Below are positions 1-12,596 of a stretch of DNA of 64,000 nt, in pieces. The notes under the pieces were generated by a model. That model worked only from the letters and a program-made list of their open reading frames with translations, was not told where the DNA came from and searched no databases. The number at the start of each line of letters is the position of its first letter. Positions within the stretch are counted from its first letter, which is position 1. Made by a program: the position numbers and the translations under genes. The stretch spans positions 124,001 to 188,000 of the forward strand of contig CAJQUW010016896.1 of NCBI GenBank assembly GCA_907163375.1, read 5' to 3'. The stretch comes from Prostheceraeus crozeri. Taxonomy: Eukaryota; Platyhelminthes; Polycladida; Euryleptidae.

Positions 1-490
1 GAAGGTAGGCTTACAGCCGGGATTCTCTCTCAAGTATAGCCAGAATGTGTTGGTAAAATATCCTATGATAATCAGCAACATAAATTCAGAGTTTTATTAT
101 CATAGTCACATTCTTGCCTCAGGTATATAGTGATGTCAATCAACTGGCAGTTTTTGAAATTGATGATTTTACAGGGAAAAATAATGCAAAAGAATTACAA
201 ATTGAACACTGTTTACTTTCATAAGAGTATATCAGCATGCAACATTTTTTCTGCGCTATTAACGGTGATGAACCAAAAGTGGAGGTACAATTCGAGAGTT
301 ATTCCGCAAATTTTGTAAACTCATTTTTCTGTTAACTTCATATATATAACTTGTAATTTACAAGATTTCAATGACTTGGAATTTTATTCAGATGCGAAGC
401 ACATGAAAAGCCGACTGAGCTTGAATAAATTTTTTATTATTAGCTGATGTTGTTATCATATGTTCTGAAAAGACCAACTTTGATACATAA
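1..490. other. Unassigned AT-rich flank
   Basis: No coding region or repeat can be supported here. The only open frame (62 codons) has no recognisable motif. The stretch ends where the retroelement array begins, at the shared sequence TTGAAGCTGGGACATTCCC. Confidence 0.6.
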
Positions 491-3400
491 TTGAAGCTGG
501 GACATTCCCATAACGATGTCTACATGTTTCATAATTTTAATAAACTTATAGTTAATAAGACTTAAGGTTTGTCCTTAAGAGGACAGGTGGTGCGTTCCCA
601 CCGGCAGACATTAAACGTTCAAGGCGCGTCAAACTTTTGACTATCCTAGGACTACATTTTAGAGCCAAACTTGACGAGATCGGTGTGGAGGACCTTCCCA
701 CTAGTCCATTTTTCACTCAGCGCTTCTAAAGCGGGGCTGGACCTTACCCCTAATGGTCCTCTGACTTGTGATCCTCGACAAATGCATGAATGCATGAAGG
801 TCTTTAAGCACAAAGACTTGACGGATCTGATTGCGTGCCGGGCGGACCTACCCGGGGGTCCATAACATAGCGCTATACGGGCTGGACTTCACCCTTAAGT
901 GTACGAGATCGTAACAAGTGATCTCCTTGGTCAAAGTTTCAGGCTCGATTGATTAGGAACTTATATATAAATAGACACTTAGTAATCACCATGTCAACCC
1001 CATGGAGACCAGTAACCGACACAGTCCATTCATCACACTAGGGTAGTTAGCGATAAAAAAAAAAAAAAAAAAAAAAAAAAAAGAAGAACAAACGTTAAAA
1101 CAAATAAAACAATAGCCAGTCGTCAGCAGGTACCCGCCTGGTTGCGTTTCGGCCCCGCTACCTGAACCTCAAGCCCAGGCGGGCGGGCCCCGCATAAACT
1201 TATATGCGGCTGGCATTCTAAAATCAATACAGTAATGATATGTGTAATAATAAGTAATACTGATAGTAATAGTAAAAACAAAAACAAAACAACCGCAAAA
1301 GACGGATACATCCAAAACAAACTAAAATATATGTGTGAAATACTGAAATGGTATAAACCAATAAAAAAAAAAAAAAAATGTTTAGAAAACAGTGTTAATT
1401 ATATTTTTTAAAATGCGCACTGCGATGTCAGCTGCCTGGCTGAGAAATATCCAAACTTGACTAGAAAATTGTTATGACCGGTTAGGATTTTCTCAGTACA
1501 TGCCTTCATTTTAGACTTACAATATCCCTCTGCTGCTCATCACAAAAAGTGTCATATTAATTCGTTTAATTAGAATCTTCAAGATGTGAGCAGATGCGAC
1601 AATAACGTAAAACCTGGCCGGCAAATACATTAATTCCCATGTTATAAGGTATTGCACTGTCTGGAAATGTCAACAGAACAACAGGGAAATCAAAATCTTC
1701 CACTTTATGATATATTGAGGTTCGAAGACCGTCACTACTAGATTGGAGTCTCACATCGAGGTAAACAACTGCTTTGTCATTGACTCCGTTTCTATCTGCA
1801 AGAAGCTCCAGTGGGTAAATTTTCGGAATTAAGGTATTGAAATGCTTGTAATTTATTACGTATATATCGTCTATATATCTCGAAGTGTTTGACAATAATT
1901 TAGCTAGTCCAAACTTTTTATTTTTAACCAATTGTTTCATAAAAAGCAAATTCGCAATTTAACAGAAACAAGTCGGCAAGTAAGGACTGCAATTCCCTCC
2001 CATTGGTACTCCCTCGAATTTGTCTGAACACGTAACCGGAAAAAGAAATGTAGACTTCAGACACTATAAAATCAATAGCCTTCTTAAAAGAGTCCACGTC
2101 ATAACAAGAATACCCCTTATATTTGATTTTGGAGAAAAACGACTTCTCATATCCTACACACAAGTATCTACGATTATGGAATTGAATGTGAGATCAAGGA
2201 TGGAAAAAATATTATTCTTGATAGCACCTTGATCTAAGTTTGTATAAAGAGTAGAGAAGTCAAAAACTTGCATAGAGTGGACGTTCACGTTAGAAATATT
2301 CCTCAAAAAATCTTGAGTCGAGGCTACACTCCAAAAATAAGAATAACCATATTACTCCTGATTGACTCACAGTATCTATGGAAATTTTCTCTTATCACTT
2401 CAGACCTTTGTTGATATTCACCGATAACTTTTTAGTTGTACAATTTCTGGCTCCGGCAATGATCTAAACTTATAAGGATTTTTATGCAATTTTGGAATCC
2501 AGAAAAGTTTTGGTAGTTTAAGGTCCTTGTCACTAACATTAATATTAAAGTTTGATTTCATATCTTTAACGTGTTTAGTAAGGACTTCCTTATCAGAAAT
2601 AAGCTCAGGTTTATAAGTTGCATTGCCTACTGCAGTGGAAGAATCTATGTCAAAACCAAGCTCGTCCATCAGGATTTTGAGATAGAACTTTTTACATATG
2701 AAACTAAAGTTGTTGGATGCTTTATCGACAGGAACGACTATCAAGTTTTTATGGAGATCTTGCAACTCCATATCAACACAAACGTTGCTGCCATTATCTT
2801 TCCTACCCAACTTCTTACAACGAAAGATGCGGTGCTTTACTAACATCATGACCTGTTTTTCCAAATAGAGAAGTCATCAACTTTTAAGTGAAGGCGACTG
2901 GACACACGAGATATATGATTATCTATGGAATCGCTGATCTCTTTTTGAATGGATTTCCATGATATTGACCTAGACAATCTGTGTTTAGTGCCATACGCGA
3001 ATATAGCTCTGAGACCTGGATCATTTATTATATCTAAATTACCGGTAAAAACATGCCCATAAGGCTCATAAACAAAACTGGTCATCGAGTCACAGCTGCA
3101 ATCGCTCTGTAAAATGCCAACAACTTCCTGAATTGTCAGGCTATTAAGAAACTTATTATAATTGAAGAATTTCAAACAAATAGGGTTATTAAGCTTATGG
3201 TACACTTTGGAGGATATAGATGTTTCGCTTTTTCTGGAACTAAAGCACAGACACTTTTATCATTAAATACAGAAGGTAAATGAAGTTTGTCAACTAAATG
3301 AGACTTGAAAGGAATCACTATATGCGTTTTGTCTTCGTAGAGCTATCCCTCTTGTTTCTATATAATTTACTATGAACATATGTTGTCAAAACGAAAGATA

Positions 3401-4382
3401 GGTCATTCGACTGATCAAGAAGCCTAGAATACATAATTTTAAGCATGCTATCACTAATCGATTTCAAGCAATTATAGAAATGTCTTATTTTGTTGCTCTT
3501 CATCAACTCTTGAAGCTCCTTGAGAATATCCTCACAACTATTAGATGGAGGATATTTCTTTCTACCCGACTTCCTAAGGCCATGGCTTCTCTTACGTCTG
3601 CTAATAGGAGAACTAAAAAATGAAAATGAATTTGCAGTGTTCTGAGAGGCGCAACCTCCGCCTAACACTCTGTCATTCAAACCCAAAGGATGCAAGGTGT
3701 TCAGCGTTCTTATATGAAAATCTTCCTTACTGTTAAGCTCGAAGGCAATTTCTGTATCAGATTTATTACGAACATCGACAAAGTCAATAATTTGTATACT
3801 TACATCATCCCAACTGTGATTAGAGCTATTAAAATGATTACTTAAATACGTATTGAGATGATTCTTTTGAACAGACTGCCGATGCCCATTAAGTCTACAA
3901 TGTCATGGCTGTTTTGTCTGTCCAACATACTGGACCCCACATGATTGACATGTGATCAAATATATTACATGCCTACTCTTACACGAGAAACTACTAGGAT
4001 AATTTAAAACGAACCGTCTGCCGGTACTAAAACTCTTAAAAGTAGTATTAGTGTCAAGAGATTTACAACATAGGCATCTTTTGCTGCCACAGACATCAAC
4101 ACTACTGACGCATGTGGAGGGCGCTATCCACTCCTTCGCATTAACGTCATACACTTTAGCTTGCATTATATCCATATTTCAAATGCCAGGACCCCATACT
4201 AAGCAAGGAATCCTTTCAGAGGTTGGACTTTAGATCCTTGCTATCTAATTGGTACTTAGACCTAACACAACTAACCCGATGTCATTAATAAACCGCTATA
4301 AGAATGTGAGGCTTTCGCCTCCAGCAGAGGTCCAGTAGCGGGGTCCTAAACCACCAGCATCTGCAGACTTACTGTGATAGCA
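491..4382 (-). mobile_element. Naiad-type Penelope-like element, unit 1 (3'-most copy)
   Basis: Coding remnants run from about 4230 down to 1566 on the minus strand. Parts in order: GIY-YIG region near 3903-4175; a lysine/arginine-rich linker near 3318-3695; the C-x-C motif near 3092-3100 with the following YEPYGHVFTGNL block; reverse transcriptase with a PKLFWIPKLHKNPYKFR finger motif near 2460-2520, motif A (DFSTLYTNLD) near 2230-2265, and the YIDD catalytic box near 1866-1877. The end of the protein (GQVLRYCRICSHLED) matches the usual Penelope thumb ending. Below 1566 lies about 1.07 kb of pseudo-LTR with two poly(A) runs, a GC-rich hairpin and a TATA-like sequence on the opposite strand (near 961-975). 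The copy is broken into about six frames. Confidence 0.9.
1132..1183 (-). other. Conserved GC-rich hairpin in the pseudo-LTR, unit 1
   Basis: Arms CCCGCCTGG and CCAGGCGGG enclose about 33 bases that, on the coding strand, include GCCGAAACGC. The same hairpin is kept at 5028-5080 and 8989-9040. It is strikingly GC-rich for this AT-rich element and lies in the untranslated region between successive coding regions. The GAAAC segment recalls the 3' half of a hammerhead core, but no CUGANGA strand is present. Confidence 0.6.
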
Positions 4383-7300
4383 TTGAAGCTGGGACATTCC
4401 CATAACGATGTCTACATGTTTCATAATTTTAATAAACTTATAGTTAATAAGACTTAAGGTTTGTCCTTAAGAGGACAGTGGTGCGTTCCCACCGGCAGAC
4501 ATTAAACGTCAAGGCAGGCGCGTCCAAACTTTTGGACTATCCTAGGACTACATTTTAGAGCCAAACTTGACGAGATCGGTGTGGAGGACCTTCCCACTAG
4601 TCCATTTTTCACTCAGCGCTTCTAAAGCGGGGCTGGACCTTACCCTAATGGTCCTCTGACTTGTGATCCTCGACAAAATGCATGAATGCATGAGGTCTTT
4701 AAGCACAAAGACTTGACGGATCTTGATTGCGTGCCGGGCGGACCTACCCGGGGGTCCATAACATAGCGCTATACGGGCTGGAACTTCACCCTTAAGTGTA
4801 CGAGATCGTACAAGGCCGCTAACAAGTGATCTCCTTGTCAAATTTCAGGCTCGATTGATTAGGAACTTATATATAAATAGACACTTAGTAATCACCATGT
4901 CAACCCCATGGAGACCAGTAACCGACACAGTCCATTCATCACACTAGGTAGTTAGCGATAAAAAAAAAAAAAAAAAAAAGAACAAACGTTAAAAACAAAT
5001 AAAACAATAGCCAGTTCGTCAGCAGGTACCCGCTGGTTGCGTTTCGGCCCCTCTACCTGAACGCTCAAAGCCCAGGCGGGCGGGGCCCCCGCATAAACTT
5101 ATATGCAGGCTGGCATTCTAAAATCAATACAGTAATGATATGTGTAATAATAAGTAATACTGATAGTAATAGTAAAAACAAAACAAAACAACCGCAAAAG
5201 ACGGATACATCCAAAACAAACTAAAAATATATGTGTGAAATACTGAAATGGATAACCAATAAAAAAAAAAAAAAAAAAAAAAATGTTTAGAAAAACAGTG
5301 TTAATTAATATTTTTAAAATGCGCACTGCGATGTCAGCTGCCTGGCTGAGAAATATCCAAACTTGACTAGAAAATTGTTTAACCGGTTAGGATTTTTCTC
5401 AGTACATGCCTTCATTTTAGACTTACAATATCCTCTGCTGCTCAATCACAAAAAGTGTCATATTAATTCTTTAATTAGATCTTCAAGATGTGAGCAGATC
5501 GACAATAACGTAAAACCTGGCCGGCAAATACATTAATTCCCATGTTATAAGGTATTGCACTGTCTGGAAATGTCAACAGAACAACAAGGGAAATCAAAAT
5601 CTTCCACTTTATGATATATTGAGGTTCGAAGACCGTCACTACTAGATTGGAGTCTCACATCGAGGTAAACAACTGCTTGTCATTGACTATTCCGTTTCTA
5701 TCTGCAAGAAGCTCCATGGGGTAAATTTTCGGAATTAAGGTATTGAAATGCTTGTAATCTTATTACGCATATATCGTCTATATATCTCGAAGTGTTTGGA
5801 CAATAATTTAGCTAGTCCAAACTTTTTATTTTTTAACCAATTGTTTCATAAAAGCAAATTCGCAAATTTAACAGAACAACAAGTCGGCAAGTAAAGGACT
5901 GCAATTCCCTCCCATTGGTACTCCTCGAATTTGTCTCGAACACGTAACCGGAAAAAGAAATGTAGACTTCAACACTATAAAATCAATAGCCTTCTTAAAA
6001 GAGTCCACGTCATAACAAGAATACCCCTTATATTTGATTTTTGGAGGAGAAAAACGACTTCTCATATCCTACACACAAGTATCTACGATTAGTGGAATTG
6101 AATGTGAGATCAAGGATGGAAAAAATATTATTCTTGATAGCACCTTGATCTAAGTTTGTATAAAGAGTAGAGAAGTCAAAAACTTGCATAGAGTGACGTT
6201 CAACGTTAGAAATATTCCTCAAAAAATCTTGAGTCGAGGCTACACTCCAAAAATAAGAAATAACCAGTATTACTCCTGATTGACTCACAGTATCTATGGA
6301 AATTTCTCTTATCACTTTTCAGACCTTGTTGATATTCACCGATAACTTTTTAGTTGTACAATTTCTGGCTCCGGCAATGAATCTAAACTTATAAGGATTT
6401 TTATGCAATTTTGGAATCCAGAAAAGTTTTGGTAGTTTTAAGGTCCTTGTCACTAACATTAATATTAAAGTTTGATTTCATATCTTTAACGTGTTTAGTA
6501 AGACTTTCCCTTATCAGAAATAACTCAGGTTTATAAGATGCATTGCCTACTGCAGTGGAAGAATCTATGTTCAAAACCAAGCTCGTCCATCAGGATTTTG
6601 AGATAGAACTTTTTACATATGAAACTAAAGTTGTTGGATGCGTTATCGACAAACGACTATCAAGTTTTTTATGGAGATCTTGCAACTCCATATCAACACA
6701 AACGTTGCTGCCCATTATCTTTCCTACCCAACTTCTTACAACGAAAGATGCGGTGCTTTACTAACATCATGACCCTGTTTTTTCCAAATAGAGAAGACAT
6801 CAACTTTTAATTGAAGGCGACTGGACACAACGAGATATATGATTATCTAAGGAATCGCTGATCTCTTTTTGAATGGATTTCCATGATATTGACCTAGACA
6901 ATCTGTGTTTAGTGCCATACGCGAATATAAGCTCTGAGACCTGGATCATTTATTATATCTAAAATCTAATTACCGGTAAAAACATGCCCATCAGGCTCAT
7001 AAACAAAACTGTCATCGAGTCACAGCTCTCAGCTGCAATCGCTCTGTAAAATGCCAACAACTTCCTGAATTGTCAGGCAATTAAGAAACTTATATAATTT
7101 GAAGAATTTCAAACAAATAGGTTATTAAGCTATTAAGCTTATGGTACACTTTGGGAGGATAAGATGTTTCGCTTTTTCTGGAACTAAAGCACAGACACTT
7201 TTATCATTAATACAGAAGGTAAATGAAGTTTGTCAACTCTAAATGAGACTTGAAAGGAATCACTATATATGCGTTTTGTCTCGGTAGAGCTATCCCTCTT

Positions 7301-8342
7301 GTTTTCAATATAAATTACTATGAACATATGTTGTCAAAACGAAAGATAGGTCATTCGACTGATCAAGAAGCCTAGAATACATAATTTTAAGCATGCTATC
7401 ACTAATCGATTTCAAGCAATTATAGAAATTTCTTATTTTGTTGCTCTTCATCAACTCTTGAAGCTCCTTGAGAATATCCTCACAACTATTAGATGGAGGA
7501 TATTTCTTTCTACCCGACTTCCTAAGGCCATGGCTTCTCTTACGTCTGCTAATAGGAGAACTAAAAAATGAAAATGAATTTGCAGTGTTCTGAGAGGCGC
7601 AACCTCCGCTAACACTCTGTCATTCAAACCCAAAGGATGCAAGGTGTTCAGCGTTCTTATATGAAAATCTTCCTTACTGTTAACTCGAAGGCAATTTCTG
7701 TATCAGATTTATTACGAACATCGACAAAGTCAATAATTTGTATACTTACATCATCCCAACTGTGATTAGAGCTATTAAAATGATTACTTAAATACTATTG
7801 AGATGATTTCTTTTGAACAGACTGCCGATGCCCATTAAGTCTACAATGTAATGGCTGTTTTGTCTGTCCAACATACTGGACCCACATGATTGACATGTGA
7901 TCAAATATATTACATGCCTACTCTTACACGAGAAACTACTAGGATAATTTAAAACGAACCGTCTGCCGGTACTAAAACTCTTAAAAGTAGTATTAGTGTC
8001 AAGAGATTTACAACATAGGCATCTTTGCTGCCACAGACATCAAAACACTCAACTACTGACGCATTTGGAGGGCGCTATCCACTTCCCTTTCCTTCGCATT
8101 TAACGTCATACACTTTAGCTTGCCATTATATCCATATTTCAAATGCCAGGACCCCATACTAAGCAAGGAATCCTTTCAGAGGTTGACTTTAGATCCTTGC
8201 TATCCTAATTGGTACTTTAGACCTAACACAACTACCAATTTCATTAATAAACCGCTATAAGAATGTGAGCTTTCGCCTGCCAGCAGAGGTCCAGGAGCGG
8301 GGTCCTAAACCACCAGCCTCTGCCGACTTACTGTGTTAGCAC
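4383..8342 (-). mobile_element. Naiad-type Penelope-like element, unit 2
   Basis: Second copy of the repeat. It carries the same ordered parts as its neighbours: GIY-YIG region near 7850-8130, the HPLGLNDR block near 7620-7640, the C-x-C linker near 7040, reverse transcriptase between about 6500 and 5480, then the pseudo-LTR 4383-5470. The reverse transcriptase motif B (RQIRGVPMGGNCSPLLADL) reads clearly near 5880-5940. This is the most fragmented of the three copies, with about eight or more breaks. It contains several short insertions of neighbouring bases that are absent from units 1 and 3. Confidence 0.88.
5028..5080 (-). other. Conserved GC-rich hairpin in the pseudo-LTR, unit 2
   Basis: Unit 2 copy of the hairpin at 1132-1183, with the inner GCCGAAACGC segment retained and one arm slightly altered. 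Confidence 0.55.
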
Positions 8343-11300
8343 TTGAAGCTGGGACATTCCCATAACGATGTCTACAGGGTTCATAATTTTAATAAACTTA
8401 TAGTTAATAAAGACTTAAGGTTTGTCCTTAAGAGGACAGGTGGTGCGTTCCCCACCGGCAGACATTAAACGTTCAAGGCGCGTCAACTTTGACTATCCTA
8501 GGACTACATTTAGAGCCAAACTTGACGAGATCGTGTGGAGGACCTTCCCACTAGTCCCATTTTTTCTTCACTCAGCGCTGCTAAAGCGGGGCTGGACCTT
8601 ACCCCTAATGGTCCTCTGACTTGTGATCCTCGACAAATGCATGAATGCATGAAGGTCTTTAAGCACAAAGACTTGACGGATCTGATTGCGTGCCGGGCGG
8701 ACCTACCCGGGGGTCCATAACATAGCGCTATACGGGCTGGACTTCACCCTTAAGTGTACGAGATCGTACAAGGCCGCTTAACAAGTGATCTCCTTGGTCA
8801 AAGTTTCAGGCTCGATTGATTAGAACTTATATATAAATAGACACTTAGTAATCACCATGTCAACCCCATGGAGACCAGTAACCGACACAGTCCATTCATC
8901 ACACTAGGGTAGTTAGCGATAAAAAAAAAAAAAAAAAAAAAATAAAAAACGTTAAAAAAAAAAAAAAAATAGCCAGTCGTCAGCAGGTACCCGCCTGTTG
9001 CGTTTCGGCCCCTCTACCTGAACGCTCAAGCCCAGGCGGGCGGGGCCCCGCATAAAACTTATATGCGGCTGGCATTCTAAAATCAATACAGTAATGATAT
9101 GTGTAATAATAAGTAATACTGATAGTAATAGTAAAAACAAAAACAAAACAACCGCAAAAGACGGATACATCCAAAACAAACTAAAAATAATGTGTGAAAT
9201 ACTGAAATGGTATAACCAATAAAAAAAAAAAAAAAAAATGTTTAGAAAACAGTGTTAATTATATTTTTTAAAATGCGCACTGCGATGTCAGCTGCCTGGC
9301 TGAGAAATATCCAAACTTGACTAGAAAATTGTTATGACCGGTTAGGATTTTCTCAGTACATGCCTTCATTTTAGACTTACAATATCCTCTGCTGCTCATC
9401 ACAAAAAGTGTCATATTAATTCGTTTAATTAGATCTTCAAGATGTGAGCAGATGCGACAATAACGTAAAACCTGGCCGGCAAATACATTAATTCCATGTT
9501 ATAAGTATTGCACTGTCTGGAAATGTCAACAGAACAACAGGGAAATCAAAATCTTCCACTTTATGATATATTGAGGTTCGAAGACCGTCACTACTAGATT
9601 GGAGTCTCACATCGAGGTAAACAACTGCTTTGTCATTGACTCCGTTTCTATCTGCAAGAAGCTCCATTGGGTAAATTTTCGGAATTAAGGTATTGAAATG
9701 CTTGTAATTTATTACGTATATATCGTCTATATATCTCGAAGTGTTTGACAATAATTTAGCTAGTCCAAACTTTTTATTTTTAACCAATTGTTTCATAAAA
9801 GCAAATTCGCAATTTAAACAAGAAACATGTCGTCAAGTAAAGGACTGCAATTCCCTCCCATTGGTACTCCTCGAATTTGTCTGAACACGTAACCGGAAAA
9901 AAGAAATGTAGACTTCAGACACTATAAAATCAATAGCCTTCTTAAAAGAGTCCAGTCATAACAAGAATACCCTTATATTTGATTTTGGAGAAAAAACGAC
10001 TTCTCATATCCTACACACAAGTATCTACGATTAGTGGAATTGAATGTGAGATCAAGGATGGAAAAAATATTATTCTTGATAGCACCTTGATCTAAGTTTG
10101 TATAAAGCGTAGAGAAGTCAAAAACTTGCATAGAGTGGACGTTCACGTTAGAAATATTCCTCAAAAAATCTTGAGTCGAGGCTACACTCCAAAAATAAGA
10201 ATAACCAGTATTACTCCTGATTGACTCACAGTATCTATGGAAATTTTCTCTTATCACTTTCAGACCTTTGTTGATATTTCACCGATAACTTTTTAGTTGT
10301 ACAATTTCTGGCTCCGGCAATGAATCTAAACTTATAAGGATTTTTATGCAATACTTTGGAATCCAGAAAAGTTTTGGTAGTTTAAGGTCCTTGTCACTAA
10401 CATTAATATTAAAGTTTGATTTCATATCTTTAACGTGTTTAGTAAGGACTTCCTTATCAGAAATAAGCTCAGGTTTATAAGTTGCATTGCCTACTGCAGT
10501 GGAAGAATCTATGTCAAAACCAAGCTCGTCCATCAGGATTTTGAGATAGAACTTTTTACATATGAAACTAAAGTTGTTGGATGCTTTAATCGACAGGAAC
10601 GACTATCAAGTTTTTTTATGGAGATCTTTGCAACTCCATATCAACACAAACGTTGCTGCCATTATCTTTCCTACCCAACTTCTTACAACGAAAGATGCGG
10701 GGCTTTACTAACATCATGACCCTGTTTTTCCAAATAGAGAAGTCATCAACTTTTAAGTGAAGGCGACTGGACACACGAGAATATATGATTATCTATGGAA
10801 TCGCTGATCTCTTTTTTGAATGGATTCCATGATATTGACCTAGACAATCTGTGTTTAGTTGCCATACGCGAATATAGCTCTTGAGACCTGGATCATTTAT
10901 TATATCTAAATTACCGGTAAAAAACATGCCCCATAAGGCTCATAAACACAAACTGGTCATCGAGTCACAGCTGCAATCGCTCTGTAAAATGCCAACAACT
11001 TCCTGAATTGTCAGGCTATTAAGAAACTTATTATAATTGAAGAATTTCAAACAAATAGGGTTATTAAGCGTATGGTACACTTTGGGAGGATATAGATGTT
11101 TCGCTTTTTCTGGAACTAAAGCACAGACACTTTTATCATTAAATACAGAAGGTAAATGAAGTTTGTCAACTAAATGAGACTTGAAAGGAATCACTATATG
11201 CGTTTTTGTCCTTCGGTAGAGCTATCCCTCTTGTTTCTATATAATTTACTATGAACATATGTTGTCAACAACGAAAGATAGGTCATTCGACTGATCAAGA

Positions 11301-12283
11301 AGCCTAGAATACATAATAATATAAGCATGCTATCACTAATCGATTTCCAAGCAATTATAGAAATGTCTTATTTTTGTTGCTCTTCATCAACTCTTGAAGC
11401 TCCTTGAGAATATCCTCACAACTATTAGATGGAGGATATTTCTTTCTACCCGACTTCCTAAGGCCATGGCTTCTCTTACGTCTGCTAATAGGAGAACTAA
11501 AAAATGAAAATGAATTTGCAGTGTTCTGAGAGGCGCAACCTCCGCCTAACACTCTGTCATTCAAACCCAAAGGATGCAAGGTGTTCAGCGTTCTTATATG
11601 AAAATCTTCCTTACTGTTAAGCTTCGAAGGCAATTTCTGTATCAGATTTATTACGAACATCGACAAAGTCAATAATTTGTATACTTACATCATCCAACTG
11701 TGATTAGAGCTATTAAAAATGATTACTTAAATACGTATTGAGATGATTCTTTTGAAACAGACTGCCGATGCCCATTAAGTCTACAATGTAATGGCTGTTT
11801 TGTCTGTCCAACATACTGGACCCCACATGATTGACAGTGATCAAATAATTACATGCCTACTCTTACACGAGAAATACTACTAGGATAATTTAAAACGAAC
11901 CGTCTGCCGGTACTAAAACTCTTAAAAGTAGTATTAGTGTCAAGAGATTTACAACATAGGCATCTTTGCTGCCACAGACATCAAACACTACTGACGCATG
12001 TGGGAATTGGCGCTATCCACTCCTTCGCATTAACGTCATACACTTTAGCTTGCATTATATCCATATTTCAAATGCCGCGACCCCATACTACTTACTAAAA
12101 GCAACGGAATCCTTTCAGAGGTTGGACTTTAGATCCTTGCTATCTAATTGGTACTTAGACCTAACACAACTACCAATGTCATTAATAAACCGCTATAAGA
12201 ATGTGAGGCTTTCGCCTGCCAGCAGAGGTCCAGTAGCGGGGTTCATAATACCACCAGCATCTGCAGACTTACTGTGTTAGCAA
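8343..12283 (-). mobile_element. Naiad-type Penelope-like element, unit 3
   Basis: Third full copy, with the nuclease-first layout. The GIY-YIG region lies near 11750-12060, the basic linker and HPLGLNDR block near 11355-11672, the C-x-C linker near 10960, the reverse transcriptase from about 10530 to 9440, and the pseudo-LTR 8343-9430. A stretch holding motif A (VFDFSTLYTNLDQ) and one holding the YIDD box and thumb are each open over about 95-100 residues. The copy is broken in about six places. Confidence 0.88.
8989..9040 (-). other. Conserved GC-rich hairpin in the pseudo-LTR, unit 3
   Basis: Unit 3 copy of the hairpin at 1132-1183. The arms pair over eight to nine bases and the inner GCCGAAACGC is kept. 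Confidence 0.58.
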
Positions 12284-12596
12284 TTGAAGCTGGGACATTC
12301 CATAAACGATGTCTACATGTTTCATAATTTTAATAAACTTATAGTTAATAAGACTTAAGGTTTGTCCTTAAGAGGACAGGTGGTGCGTTCCCACCGGCAG
12401 ACATTAAACGTTCAAGGCGCGTCAAACTTTTGACTATCCTAGGACTACATTTTAGAGCCAAACTTGACGAGATCGGTGTGGAGGACCTTCCCACTAGTCC
12501 ATTTTTCACTCAGCGCTTCTAAAGCGGGGCTGGACCTTACCCCTAATGGTCCTCTGACTTGTGATCCTCGACAAATGCATGAATGCATGAAGGTCT
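12284..12596 (-). mobile_element. Truncated Naiad-type unit (5' pseudo-LTR stub)
   Basis: These 313 bp match the first part of the other units (pseudo-LTR only) and stop abruptly at AATGCATGAAGGTCT, where unique sequence begins. In the coding direction this is the 5' end of the array, as expected for a 5'-truncated reverse-transcribed insertion. No target duplication is evident between 480-490 and 12597-12610. Confidence 0.85.

Larger units (their letters stand above)
491..12596 (-). mobile_element. Tandem array of a Naiad-type Penelope-like element (3 units plus stub)
   Basis: The block starting TTGAAGCTGGGACATTCC recurs at 491, 4383, 8343 and 12284, giving head-to-tail units of 3892, 3960 and 3941 bp and a 313-bp stub that ends in the pseudo-LTR. 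The coding direction is minus. In each unit the order from the 5' side is: a Cys cluster (CGSKRCLCC), a GIY-YIG-like core (VIYLITC..C..QYVGQT), a conserved HPLGLNDR block, a C-x-C linker (DCSCDS), then a reverse transcriptase. The nuclease-first order and CxC linker are the published hallmarks of Naiad elements (Craig, Arkhipova and colleagues), which are also known for tandem insertions and pseudo-LTRs. Every unit is split into several frames, roughly five to eight breaks each. Differences between units are mainly small length changes, so the array is either young or partly affected by read error. Confidence 0.92.

Noticed and set aside
671-865. Plus-strand frame of 64 codons in the pseudo-LTR, recurring in other units
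   Set aside because: It recurs only because the DNA repeats. It runs antisense to the element's genes and has no recognisable domain.
1123-1320. Minus-strand hydrophobic frame in the pseudo-LTR (also in units 2 and 3)
   Set aside because: Its ends shift between copies and the sequence is driven by poly(T)-rich and AT-rich DNA. No sign of a protein under selection.
491-12596. Selenocysteine coding, known in some Naiad elements
   Set aside because: No in-frame UGA was found at the same place in all three units, so there is no support here.
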